From Portibacter marinus (GTDB taxonomy: Bacteria; Bacteroidota; Bacteroidia; Chitinophagales; Saprospiraceae), in assembly GCF_021533195.1 (NCBI RefSeq), contig NZ_JAJNKB010000008.1, positions 182,026 through 246,025 on the forward strand: a stretch of DNA of 64,000 bases. The letters are read 5' to 3'. Under the pieces are notes generated by a model, which made no database searches, was not told the origin of the DNA, and saw nothing but the letters and a program-made list of their open reading frames with translations. Made by a program: the position numbers and the translations under genes. Each line of letters begins with the position of its first letter. Within the stretch, counting starts at the first letter, position 1. Below are positions 37,371-45,677 of this stretch, piece by piece.

Positions 37371-37889
37371 ATGATTACTATACAGGACGCCCAAGAAGAT
37401 GATTTACTGCAAATTTTAGATCTGCAATCTCGTAATCTAAAGATAAATCTTACCCCTGAAGAGGCTCAAAGTGAGGGCTTCGTCACACTGATTCACTCTC
37501 TTGAGTTACTTCAAAAAATGAATCACCCTTTCGCCCATACCATTGCAAAAGATGGAAATAAAGTCATAGGGTACGCGTTGACATTGTTATCAGACGTAAA
37601 ATCTGATATTTCCGAATTAAATGCCTTATATGAAGCCATTTCCGATGTCGATAATTTTGTGGTCATGGGTCAGGTTTGTATAGAGAAGTCATATCGAGGC
37701 AGGGGTGTTTTCAGGTCAATGTATGAAAGAATGAATCAAAAGTTCACGGGCAGTTTTGATTATATCATTACTGAAGTTTCTGAGAGCAATAGGAGAAGTT
37801 TAGAGGCGCACTACGCCATTGGATTTTCAGACCTTAGAATTCGGCCAGGCTGGCGAATCATTTGGAAGGAAATAGATAAGTCGCAATAA
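37371..37889 (+). CDS. GNAT-family N-acetyltransferase
   Basis: About 172 residues from the ATG at 37371 (MITIQDAQEDDLLQIL). An ATG 14 codons upstream overlaps the terminator stem and is unlikely. The GNAT fold shows FVVMGQVCIEKSYRGRGVFRSMYERM, whose Tyr-Arg-Gly-Arg-Gly-Val is the acetyl-CoA pyrophosphate loop, and later VSESNRRSLEAHYAIGF. The acceptor is unknown. Its 3' end overlaps the convergent symporter gene by 32 bases. Confidence 0.87.
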   Translation: MITIQDAQEDDLLQILDLQSRNLKINLTPEEAQSEGFVTLIHSLELLQKMNHPFAHTIAKDGNKVIGYALTLLSDVKSDISELNALYEAISDVDNFVVMGQVCIEKSYRGRGVFRSMYERMNQKFTGSFDYIITEVSESNRRSLEAHYAIGFSDLRIRPGWRIIWKEIDKSQ

Positions 37890-39333
37890 TACCCATTGAC
37901 ATAGAAATAACAAAAGAGGGAAATAATACGTCCATTTTCTCAAAGTAAATACCTATTTCATCCAGGTTTTGTATGACAAATTTGAATAAGGGAACACACG
38001 CGAAACCAGAAACCATCGAAACCATTGCTCCTATAGCATTGTATTTTTTCCAGAACAAAGATAAGATCATCATCGGACAAAAAGTTGCGGCAATCCCTGA
38101 CCAACCAAAAATTGCAAACCAGAAAACAGTTCTGTCAGGAGTTACTATAGCAACCGTCAAAGCGATGCCAAGGGCAAGCAGGGACATAATGATTGTCACT
38201 ATTCTACTAAAAAAGGTTAGGTTTTGATCTTCAATTTCCGGATGAAAGATCTTCTGGTAAAAATCCCGTGTGATTGCACTAGAAGCCACGATCAGTAACG
38301 AGTCAATGGTAGACATAATTGCAGAAAGTACGATAGCGGTATAAATACCAACGATCACCAGCGGAAATACGGTCTCAACCAAAACCACCAATACATTTTC
38401 GGCGGCAGTTCCAAGTATGGCCTCCGGATCCTGACCGGCTTCAGTAAATAAATAACGGCCGATCAGCCCAATGGTCACTGCCGCAGTATCTGTAATCAAT
38501 GTAAATAAAACAGCAACCCATTTACCATGATCTATTTCTCTGACATCTTTGACGGCGATAAATCGGACGTAGATATGTGGTGCGCCCAAAAAACCAAGGC
38601 CTATCATTGCAAATCCAAAAATAGTAGCAGCATTCATCCAAGGATCCGAATCTCCACCCCAAATATCTAAAAGCGCGGGATCGATTGATCGGAGACCTTC
38701 CCACAGTTCAGCATCACCCAGATAAAAGTATCCTACTATAGGCAAGATGGTTAATCCCAAAAACATCATGATGCCTTGAAAAAAATCAGACCACACCACG
38801 GCAACAAAACCACCAAAAAAGATGTAAACCACCACTATGACAAAACCTATTATCGCGCCTGTAAAATAATTAAGCCCCAGTAATGCTTCAAATGCCTTTC
38901 CTGTGATGTCTATTTGAGAGCTAACGAAAATGATCACAAATACTGAAAGTGTGGTCGCGGCAATAACCCTTAAGGTATGTGTCTTGGTTTGAAAGTGACT
39001 TTCTAAATAGTCAGGGATTGTAATGGAATCGTATTCATCAGTCAGTTTTTTGAATGGTTTTGCCATGAAGAACCATGAAAGTCCCACCCCCAATATTTCA
39101 CCCAGCACTACCCAATAGGCAGAAACTCCTGCCAATGCACCCATTCCGGTTAATCCCAGGATCAACCAACCAGATTCACCTGTCACTCTGGCAGAAAAAG
39201 CTACAAACCAATATCCAAGAGTTTTACCACCTACATAAAAGTCTTTTAAACCACTCACCTTTTTAGAGGCGGCAATACCTATAAAGAACAGGATAAAAAA
39301 GTAAATAATCAGTATGATGACCTTAGTGACCAT
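37858..39333 (-). CDS. Sodium:solute symporter (SSS/PutP family)
   Basis: 491 residues with about 13 membrane helices, beginning after a hydrophobic N-terminus with KDFYVGGKTLGYWFVAFSARVTGESGWLILG, and with the Na+-site helix segments LSAIMSTIDSLLIVASSAITRDFY. The FYVGG and TIDSLL blocks are closest in type to sodium/proline symporters, but the gene follows a sulfatase by 20 bases, so the solute could instead be a product of that enzyme. Starts with ATG at 39333. Confidence 0.88.
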   Translation of the reverse strand: MVTKVIILIIYFFILFFIGIAASKKVSGLKDFYVGGKTLGYWFVAFSARVTGESGWLILGLTGMGALAGVSAYWVVLGEILGVGLSWFFMAKPFKKLTDEYDSITIPDYLESHFQTKTHTLRVIAATTLSVFVIIFVSSQIDITGKAFEALLGLNYFTGAIIGFVIVVVYIFFGGFVAVVWSDFFQGIMMFLGLTILPIVGYFYLGDAELWEGLRSIDPALLDIWGGDSDPWMNAATIFGFAMIGLGFLGAPHIYVRFIAVKDVREIDHGKWVAVLFTLITDTAAVTIGLIGRYLFTEAGQDPEAILGTAAENVLVVLVETVFPLVIVGIYTAIVLSAIMSTIDSLLIVASSAITRDFYQKIFHPEIEDQNLTFFSRIVTIIMSLLALGIALTVAIVTPDRTVFWFAIFGWSGIAATFCPMMILSLFWKKYNAIGAMVSMVSGFACVPLFKFVIQNLDEIGIYFEKMDVLFPSFVISMSMGIIATYLFPSK

Positions 39334-39353
39334 AAGTAGCGATTAAGCTATGA

Positions 39354-41234
39354 TTAATTTTGTCTGGATGGATCTTCAAGTCCAGCGATGGTTAAAAAAT
39401 CCAATGCTGCAGCTTTTAGTTTATAAACAATATGATCAGTGGCCTCCAACTTTTGTACTGCACCTATAAAAGGTGTGATATCATCTAAATATAATAGAAG
39501 GTTGACCGTTTGTAAAGCAATATTCACATCAGTATGATGAATCATTTCATTTAAAATCATTTCCGCCTTTTCCGAATGGGTATCTCTGTACATGATAGCG
39601 CTGGAATAAGCTCTGGTTAAAGGATGTTCGCTGTCCATAGCTTTTTCAATGTCATTCAAATGAACTGTTAGTTGATCAGGGGGAGCAGAAAAGAGTCCGA
39701 CTCCTGACCAATAGGAGATTGCCGGATTTTCATTGGTTAAATGAACAGCCAATTCTGCAATAGACTTCGTAGTATTGACGCCCACTAGCTTAGCGATTTC
39801 AAGAATCTTTTCAGGGTCAAAGTTCTCTTGCTTTAATCGCCATTCGTATGGTGGTTCATTTTGAGAAATTTCGGCTATCATGTATTCTGGAAGGAGATGT
39901 AAATCACGATATTCTATCATTGACTCATAGGTATTTTGTCGCAATACTTTTGCTTTATTTGTATCTATGTCTATCAGGTTTTTTGTCTCCCACAAATCTC
40001 CATGAATATCATATAGGATCTCATCAGGTCTCACTTTGAATAGTGTTTCCTGTAGCTCATTCATTTTCATCAACTTCAGGTCTTTTCTCATCTCCTGCGT
40101 AATGGGTCCAATATTGACATACCGTATATTTTTAACTTCTGGCATAAAGGGCATAAAGTTTTTCGAGTAGAGCATTTGACCATCTGTAGAAGTCCTAACC
40201 ATATCAATCCCATTATCAGCCCTGTCTGAGGATAGAAAGAGCAATTTTCGTTCTTCTGAGCGATTTTGTCCCATCAGAATTCTTCCTTTAAGATATTCCG
40301 GTATTTTTATTCCTGCAATGGATAAAACTGTGGGCGCCAGATCTTCGAAACTGACGAGTTCTTCTTCTGTTTGTTCCAACCAAGGTGAGATATTCTGATA
40401 TTTAGGTGGAATTTTTATAATAAATGGAACACGATATCCCAGATTGATGCCATTGGTCTTGCCTCTCGGAATCCCTTCACCATGATCAGCAAATATGAAT
40501 ATGATAGTATTCTCCATCAACCCATCTTCCTCCAAACGTTTTAGTAATTCACCAATTTTATGGTCGGTCAATTTTATTGCATTATACACTCTGGCAAACT
40601 CTCTTCTCATGGCAGGTGTATCTTTATAAAATGGCGGCATATCAAATGCATCATCGGAGATGATTTCATCCTTTTTCAAATGCTTTAACACATTATTTTC
40701 ATACCACTCGAAAGGCATGGTCATTGTTCTGGATTGATGGGAGTCATTAAAATTGAATACACTAAAGAAAGGTTGATCGTCATCTCTGTTCCACCAACCT
40801 GCAGTTCTCGATGATTCATTCCAGGATGCTTCTATCATCTTATCTTGCTCTGCAACATTATAATCTGTTTTGAAATTATTAGAAGTATAATAACCGGCCT
40901 CTCTCAGATAGGTCGGAAATCCTTTTATATATTCTGGTATGCTGTAGGCGCTTCTATGATTACCAGTTCCAAGCTTGTAGGTGGGTACACCTGTGATAAT
41001 AGTACTACGACTTGGTGAACACACTGTACCAGTTGAGAATGCATTGGTAAACATTACGCCTTCTTTCGCCAGTCGGTCAATAATTGGTGTACTGGCACTT
41101 TGATTTCCATAACAACCTATAAATTGCGGAGAGGTATCTTCAATCGTAATCCAAAGTATATTCGGTCTTTCCTGACCAAACAAGATTGCAAATGGAAGAA
41201 AAACTACGATTATTAAAGTGATGTATTGTTTCAA
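39354..41234 (-). CDS. Type I (formylglycine) sulfatase with C-terminal helical repeats
   Basis: 626 residues. A signal peptide (about 1-20, ending LFG) precedes NILWITIEDTSPQFIGCYGN, the metal-binding block, and the sulfatase signature Cys72-Ser-Pro-Ser-Arg76 in TVCSPSRSTIITG, where Cys72 would be converted to formylglycine. FADHGEG supplies further metal ligands. The last 150 residues look like HEAT-type helical repeats. The start is a TTG (41232-41234): a stop lies four codons upstream and no ATG precedes the signal peptide. The type resembles heparan sulfamidase-like sulfatases. Probably co-transcribed with the symporter. Confidence 0.9.
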   Translation of the reverse strand: MKQYITLIIVVFLPFAILFGQERPNILWITIEDTSPQFIGCYGNQSASTPIIDRLAKEGVMFTNAFSTGTVCSPSRSTIITGVPTYKLGTGNHRSAYSIPEYIKGFPTYLREAGYYTSNNFKTDYNVAEQDKMIEASWNESSRTAGWWNRDDDQPFFSVFNFNDSHQSRTMTMPFEWYENNVLKHLKKDEIISDDAFDMPPFYKDTPAMRREFARVYNAIKLTDHKIGELLKRLEEDGLMENTIIFIFADHGEGIPRGKTNGINLGYRVPFIIKIPPKYQNISPWLEQTEEELVSFEDLAPTVLSIAGIKIPEYLKGRILMGQNRSEERKLLFLSSDRADNGIDMVRTSTDGQMLYSKNFMPFMPEVKNIRYVNIGPITQEMRKDLKLMKMNELQETLFKVRPDEILYDIHGDLWETKNLIDIDTNKAKVLRQNTYESMIEYRDLHLLPEYMIAEISQNEPPYEWRLKQENFDPEKILEIAKLVGVNTTKSIAELAVHLTNENPAISYWSGVGLFSAPPDQLTVHLNDIEKAMDSEHPLTRAYSSAIMYRDTHSEKAEMILNEMIHHTDVNIALQTVNLLLYLDDITPFIGAVQKLEATDHIVYKLKAAALDFLTIAGLEDPSRQN

Positions 41235-41443
41235 AATCGATTAATTTAGAAAATTGAGGAGTGTGTGTAAGTTATGAATTATACACATTTTAACGAATTA
41301 TTTAATAAACAAAACTGATCGGTAATAATCAGAGATCTATATATTCATTAATTTTTTATATGTAAGAGACGTATGGTGTGATTTCAATAACTGTGATTAT
41401 CTTAAATCGTGGCTCATTTAGTAGATTATATTAAAAGTTTAAT

Positions 41444-41451
41444 TACTTTTG
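41444..41451 (+). promoter_or_regulatory. Putative -7 promoter box for the TPR gene
   Basis: TACTTTTG 26 bases before the start codon, with a TTTA element (41417-41420) 23 bases further upstream as a possible -33 region. Confidence 0.5.
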
Positions 41452-41477
41452 CGCTTTATTTCAAACAAGCAAATTAA

Positions 41478-42155
41478 ATGGCTAGAAGAAAAACGAAAAA
41501 GGAGCAAGACGAAACCTTGGTTGACATTGTTGATGTTAGGGATCAGGCGGTCAATTTTTATGAGAGAAATCAGAATGCGATCATCGGAGCGGCTGTAGCT
41601 GTTTTGGTGCTTATTGGCGGGTATATTGCTTACCAGATGTTTTACAAGGCACCACGTCAAAAGGCTGCCCAGAATGCCATGTACATGGCAGAATACCAAT
41701 TCGGCAGAGATTCTTTTGCCTTAGCATTGGAAAATCCAGGTCAGGGTAGTGAAGGTTTTCTAGACATTATGGAAAATTATAGTGGTACCACTCAAGCCAA
41801 CACTGCAAAATATTACGCAGGTGTCAGCTATCTAAATTTAGGAAGGTATGAGGACGCGGTGGCGATGTTGAAGTCATTTAATGCCCCAACAGATCTTACG
41901 AAAGCGACAAAGTTTGGAGCCCTTGGAGATGCTTATTCTGAGTTGGGCAATATGAGTGAGGCTGAGTCCAATTACAAAAAAGCTGCAAATGCGAGTGATG
42001 TGGCTTCAGTTGCAGGTTATTACATGCAGAAATTAGCCATGTTTTACAAGTACCAGGGTAAAAATGCAGAAGCCCAGGAAATTTATAAGGAAATCACAGA
42101 AAAATATCCGGATTCTGAGTGGGGCATAGAGGCTCAGAAATTTGTTATGGATTAA
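41478..42155 (+). CDS. Membrane-anchored TPR protein
   Basis: 225 residues. A charged cytoplasmic start (MARRKTKKEQDETLVDIVD) leads to one membrane helix (about 34-54), then TPR helices with AKYYAGVSYLNLGRYEDAVAMLKSF, GALGDAYSELGNMSEAESNYKKA and YKYQGKNAEAQEIYKEI. The build recalls YfgM-type TPR proteins that act near the translocon, but this is a general Bacteroidota family without fixed function. A hairpin follows, directly before ribH. Confidence 0.85.
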   Translation: MARRKTKKEQDETLVDIVDVRDQAVNFYERNQNAIIGAAVAVLVLIGGYIAYQMFYKAPRQKAAQNAMYMAEYQFGRDSFALALENPGQGSEGFLDIMENYSGTTQANTAKYYAGVSYLNLGRYEDAVAMLKSFNAPTDLTKATKFGALGDAYSELGNMSEAESNYKKAANASDVASVAGYYMQKLAMFYKYQGKNAEAQEIYKEITEKYPDSEWGIEAQKFVMD

Positions 42156-42183
42156 AATACAAGCTTCCTAAAGTTTAAATAGA

Positions 42184-42214
42184 AAAGGTTTAGTTTTGTG
42201 CTAAACCTTTTTTT
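42184..42214 (+). terminator. Terminator-like hairpin touching the ribH start codon
   Basis: AAAGGTTTAG / CTAAACCTTT with a seven-base loop, followed by TTTT and then ATG at 42215. It has the form of an intrinsic terminator for the TPR gene but fills the position of the ribH ribosome-binding site, so it may also act on ribH. Confidence 0.75.
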
Positions 42215-42727
42215 ATGTCAAGTAAAGATAATAATCTATCAGCCAGTAAAGGCGATTTACCCTCAGGTGAAGGTCTTAAAATCGGTATTGTAGTATCGGA
42301 CTGGAACGACAATATCACCCATTCAATGTTGGAGGCTTGTAAAAATACGCTCTTAGAAAATGGGGTGTCAGAAAGCGATATGTTGACCATTCATGTTCCG
42401 GGAACTTTTGAGTTGCCAGTAGGCGCCAAGTTGTTAATGGGAGAAGAAAATTTTAATGCAATTATTTGTATTGGTTGTGTAATAAAGGGAGAAACCAAGC
42501 ATGACGAATACATTTCGAATGCAGTTGCCAACGGTCTGATCAACTTAGGAGTTTTGTCTGGTAAGCCTGTAATTTTTGGTGTATTGACGCCTAATAACAT
42601 GGAGCAGGCTTTAGAAAGATCTGGCGGCAAGTACGGTAATAAAGGAGTTGAGGCAGCTATCTCCGCATTGAAGATGGCAGATATAAAGCGTAAGTTCAAA
42701 GGATTCAAGGTCAAAATCGGATTTTGA
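42215..42727 (+). CDS. ribH: 6,7-dimethyl-8-ribityllumazine synthase
   Basis: 170 residues; condenses the ribityl pyrimidine with dihydroxybutanone phosphate in riboflavin synthesis and forms 60-mers or pentamers. Blocks are GIVVSDWNDNIT (substrate-binding Trp), VPGTFELPVGAKLL, CIGCVIKGETKHDEYI (with the catalytic His) and FGVLTPNNMEQALERSG. No other riboflavin gene is nearby. The ATG at 42215 is the only one ahead of the conserved core and sits directly behind a hairpin with a T run. Its stop shares a base with the next gene's ATG. Confidence 0.96.
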   Translation: MSSKDNNLSASKGDLPSGEGLKIGIVVSDWNDNITHSMLEACKNTLLENGVSESDMLTIHVPGTFELPVGAKLLMGEENFNAIICIGCVIKGETKHDEYISNAVANGLINLGVLSGKPVIFGVLTPNNMEQALERSGGKYGNKGVEAAISALKMADIKRKFKGFKVKIGF

Positions 42728-43575
42728 TGAAAATTTCAATTGTCCATGCAGGACTTTTCAAGTTAGATGGCGGTGCTATGTTCGGAGTGGTCCCAAAGCA
42801 GTTGTGGAACAGATTAAATCCAGCTGACGAAAACAATATGTGTACCTGGGCCATGCGATGTTTACTTATAGAAACAGATGATCGCAAAATATTAGTCGAT
42901 ACAGGAATGGGTCATAAGCAGGATGAGAAATTCAAAAAACATTTTGAACCACATGGACCCTATGACTTAATCCAATCGCTTGCAGATCATGATCTGAAGC
43001 CGGGTGAAATTACAGATGTATTTCTTACACATTTCCACTTCGATCACGTGGGTGGTGCATTGGTAAAAGACGGGAATAACATAGTTCCTCAATTTCCAAA
43101 TGCCACATATTGGTCGAATGAATTGCATTGGGAGTGGGCTTTGAATGCCAATGATCGCGAGGCAGCCTCTTTCTTAAAAGAGAACATTGTAGGATTAAAA
43201 GAACATGGTGTCATTGAATTTATAGATGTCGTGCAGGATATAACTTGGATAAAAAATATAGGTGTAAAGTTTTTTTATGGTCATACTGAGGCTATGATGA
43301 CGCCCATCATAACCCTTAATAATGGTAAGCAATACGCTTACGCAGCAGACCTGATGCCATCTTCATATCATATAAGAATGCCATATGTAATGAGTTACGA
43401 TATAAGGCCTTTAGATACATTAAATGAGAAAAAAGAATTTCTCGAGTTTGCCATGGAAAACGATATTTATATTATTTTTGAGCACGATCCAATATATGAG
43501 TGTGGAAAGGTCGCTAAAGATGATCAACAAAGATTTTACTTTAGTGAACTTAAAATGCTTTCAGAGACGTTATAG
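42727..43575 (+). CDS. Metallo-beta-lactamase-fold hydrolase
   Basis: 282 residues from the ATG that overlaps the ribH stop (TGATG). The zinc motif HFHFDHVGG (His-x-His-x-Asp-His) follows LVDTGMGH, and later SYHIRMPYVMSYDI and IIFEHDPIYE supply further ligands. The order resembles quorum-quenching lactonase-like and other AttM/MBL hydrolases, but the substrate cannot be assigned. It is probably co-transcribed with ribH. Confidence 0.85.
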   Translation: MKISIVHAGLFKLDGGAMFGVVPKQLWNRLNPADENNMCTWAMRCLLIETDDRKILVDTGMGHKQDEKFKKHFEPHGPYDLIQSLADHDLKPGEITDVFLTHFHFDHVGGALVKDGNNIVPQFPNATYWSNELHWEWALNANDREAASFLKENIVGLKEHGVIEFIDVVQDITWIKNIGVKFFYGHTEAMMTPIITLNNGKQYAYAADLMPSSYHIRMPYVMSYDIRPLDTLNEKKEFLEFAMENDIYIIFEHDPIYECGKVAKDDQQRFYFSELKMLSETL

Positions 43576-43695
43576 TAACGTACTTAACAAGGAAATCTCG
43601 GATAACGATCTTTTTGTTCTTTAGTAAGTTACATATGAAAGCCGAAAGGCATATTATTTTGAACCGAGATAATCATTTATTAGCTTCTCATCACT

Positions 43696-43747
43696 GTTTC
43701 GCTTTTTAATTTTTTTCTCAATTTTTTAATCTTTTTATTTTTTTATA
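43696..43747 (+). promoter_or_regulatory. T-rich leader before the RRM gene
   Basis: The 50 bases before the ATG are mostly T, in four runs of five to seven T broken by AA, C or A. No Shine-Dalgarno sequence is present. As RRM proteins often bind U-rich RNA, the leader is a candidate autoregulatory site. Confidence 0.45.
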
Positions 43748-44086
43748 ATGAACATTTTTGTAGCAAAACTTTCTTACGACACTTCAGAAGCTACTCTTCA
43801 AGACACGTTTGAAAGATATGGTGAAGTCGAATCTGTTAAAATCATCATGGACAGAGAACAAGGCAGATCCAAAGGTTTTGGCTTTGTTGAAATGCCTAAT
43901 GAGGACGAGGCATATGACGCAATCAATGCTTTAAACGATTCTACCCTAGATGGTAGAGAAATTGTAGTTAAGAAATCTAAGCCTAAAGACTCTGGATTCG
44001 GTGGAAACCGCAGAGGTGGTGGAGGTGGAGGATACAATCGCGGTGGCGGTGGTGGCTACAACAGAGGCGGAGGAAACAGATATTAA
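43748..44086 (+). CDS. RRM-domain RNA-binding protein with glycine-rich tail
   Basis: 112 residues. One RRM with RNP2 IFVAKL (3-8) and RNP1 KGFGFVEM (42-49), then a tail of about 30 residues made of Arg-Gly-Gly and Gly-Gly-Tyr-Asn-Arg units. It resembles the Bacteroidota Rbp proteins and cyanobacterial Rbps, which bind single-stranded RNA and may replace Hfq-like functions. Strong terminator after it. Confidence 0.93.
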   Translation: MNIFVAKLSYDTSEATLQDTFERYGEVESVKIIMDREQGRSKGFGFVEMPNEDEAYDAINALNDSTLDGREIVVKKSKPKDSGFGGNRRGGGGGGYNRGGGGGYNRGGGNRY

Positions 44087-44110
44087 TCTGTAGAAGATAA
44101 AATCTCAATA

Positions 44111-44141
44111 GCCGGGGCAAGTGCTTGCTTCGGCTTTTTTA
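44111..44141 (+). terminator. Intrinsic terminator after the RRM gene
   Basis: Eleven-base stem GCCGGGGCAAG / CTTGCTTCGGC (two G-T pairs) followed by TTTTTT. Confidence 0.92.
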
Positions 44142-44256
44142 TTTTATCTTATTACACGAAACTTATATCTACTCCGTGACTCACATCTGCTTTCGGACTC
44201 GTAATGGCTTTTGTTACCTGCAATATCCATCAGTACTTCCAAATTCTATTGGAAAC

Positions 44257-45672
44257 TCACTTTATCATCTTATCCAAAAAGTCCACAATCATCTCATCCA
44301 GTGTTCCACTCCCTTTTAAATCCCCAATCATCCCATACAATGCCGCTGACCTGTTGCTATTTGCATCACTTTTATCTACAGCTAATTTTTGAAGTTTTTT
44401 GAAGGTCTTTTTTGGTAAAACCTTTTTTAAACCCCTCGCAGCATTCACTTGCAATCGGTTTTTTAGTTTGACTACATTATTTCTCGTTGCTCTATTATAA
44501 GCTTGTTGAAAATCAGAATTAAATGCTTCAAACACCCTGGCATGAACAGGCGAAATAGATAGGTGTAAAGCTGGTGGATCTTGTTGACGGTCCATTTGCC
44601 AACCCAATTCATGCATTTCATCACCTAGTTCATAGATGTCGAATGAGTTAGACCCTATTGAAAATAGGCACATGTCTGGTTTACCTATAACTCTTATTCC
44701 TTCAAATGTCTCCAGAAAATTTTGAAACATTCTTGCAGTATCCATCATGATGCTTACATGCTTTTCATATCCGCTCCTACCGAATAATTGTAAAACAGTC
44801 CATGCTACTGCGATAGCACCGCCTGGTTTGGTTCCCAATATAGAGGGCGAAGCATAAATTCCTCCCGGCCATCCTGTGTAGACATAAAATTGTGATTTTC
44901 TCATCTCCCTATCTCTGTAAATCACCACTGAACTGCCTTTCGATGCAAATCCATACTTATGAATATCAGCACTTAAAGATGTTACTCCTTTGACCCTAAA
45001 ATCAAATTTCGGAAAACTACTTTCCTTTATAAAGGGTAATACAAATCCACCTACACATGCATCTACGTGAAAAGGTACCTCTTTGTCTAAGGCAATCTCA
45101 GCAATCTCTGGTATTGGATCTACCACCCCTTGTGGATATGATGGGGCTGATGCGACTATCATTATCGTATTTTGATTGATTGCTTCTCTGTAGAGATCTG
45201 GTACTGCTTTGTAATTTTCATCGATAGGAAGAATAATCGTTTTAATTCCAAAATAATCGCACGCTTTATTGAATGCAGGATGCGCCGAAACAGACATAAC
45301 CAATTCGGGATGAGCAATTCCTCTCTTCTTGACGGCCCATTCCTTAGCCGCTTTTACAGCCATAAGTATGGATTCAGTGCCACCACTGGTCATCAGACCT
45401 GAAGCTGAATCACCAGCGTGAAACAAATCCTTGCACATGGTAATGACCTCAGACTGCATTTGACTCAAACTTGGGAAAGCCGAAGGATTTAAGGCATTTT
45501 CAGAAAAGAAGGTCGAATAGGCTAATTGAAGAGCTTGACTTACCTGCTCCGAAACATGGTAAACATAGCTAAACGCCCTACCCTCCTTATAGTTAAGGTC
45601 ATTGGCTTTCAGTTGCTCCAATTCGTTTACCAATTCCTCAATGCTTCGACCTTGCTCGGGAAACCCTTTCAT
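44257..45672 (-). CDS. Sphingosine-1-phosphate-lyase-like PLP enzyme
   Basis: 471 residues from the ATG at 45672 (MKGFPEQGRSIEELV); a TTG seven codons upstream would overlap the neighbour. Group II decarboxylase-fold motifs are LMTSGGTESILMAVKAA, FHVDACVGGFVLPF with Asp204, and the PLP lysine Lys239 in SADIHKYGFASKGSS. KGFPEQGRS and the DIHKYGFA.KG block are typical of S1P lyase, which splits phosphorylated long-chain bases. Sphingolipids occur in several Bacteroidota, so degradation or recycling is plausible, but a related aminotransferase or decarboxylase role is not excluded. It follows the DUF819 gene by five bases. Confidence 0.8.
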   Translation of the reverse strand: MKGFPEQGRSIEELVNELEQLKANDLNYKEGRAFSYVYHVSEQVSQALQLAYSTFFSENALNPSAFPSLSQMQSEVITMCKDLFHAGDSASGLMTSGGTESILMAVKAAKEWAVKKRGIAHPELVMSVSAHPAFNKACDYFGIKTIILPIDENYKAVPDLYREAINQNTIMIVASAPSYPQGVVDPIPEIAEIALDKEVPFHVDACVGGFVLPFIKESSFPKFDFRVKGVTSLSADIHKYGFASKGSSVVIYRDREMRKSQFYVYTGWPGGIYASPSILGTKPGGAIAVAWTVLQLFGRSGYEKHVSIMMDTARMFQNFLETFEGIRVIGKPDMCLFSIGSNSFDIYELGDEMHELGWQMDRQQDPPALHLSISPVHARVFEAFNSDFQQAYNRATRNNVVKLKNRLQVNAARGLKKVLPKKTFKKLQKLAVDKSDANSNRSAALYGMIGDLKGSGTLDEMIVDFLDKMIK

Positions 45673-45677
45673 ATTTT

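Noticed and set aside
43566..43580. ACGTTA-TAG-TAACGT hairpin as terminator of the metallo-beta-lactamase gene
   Set aside because: No T run follows, and it overlaps the end of the coding sequence.
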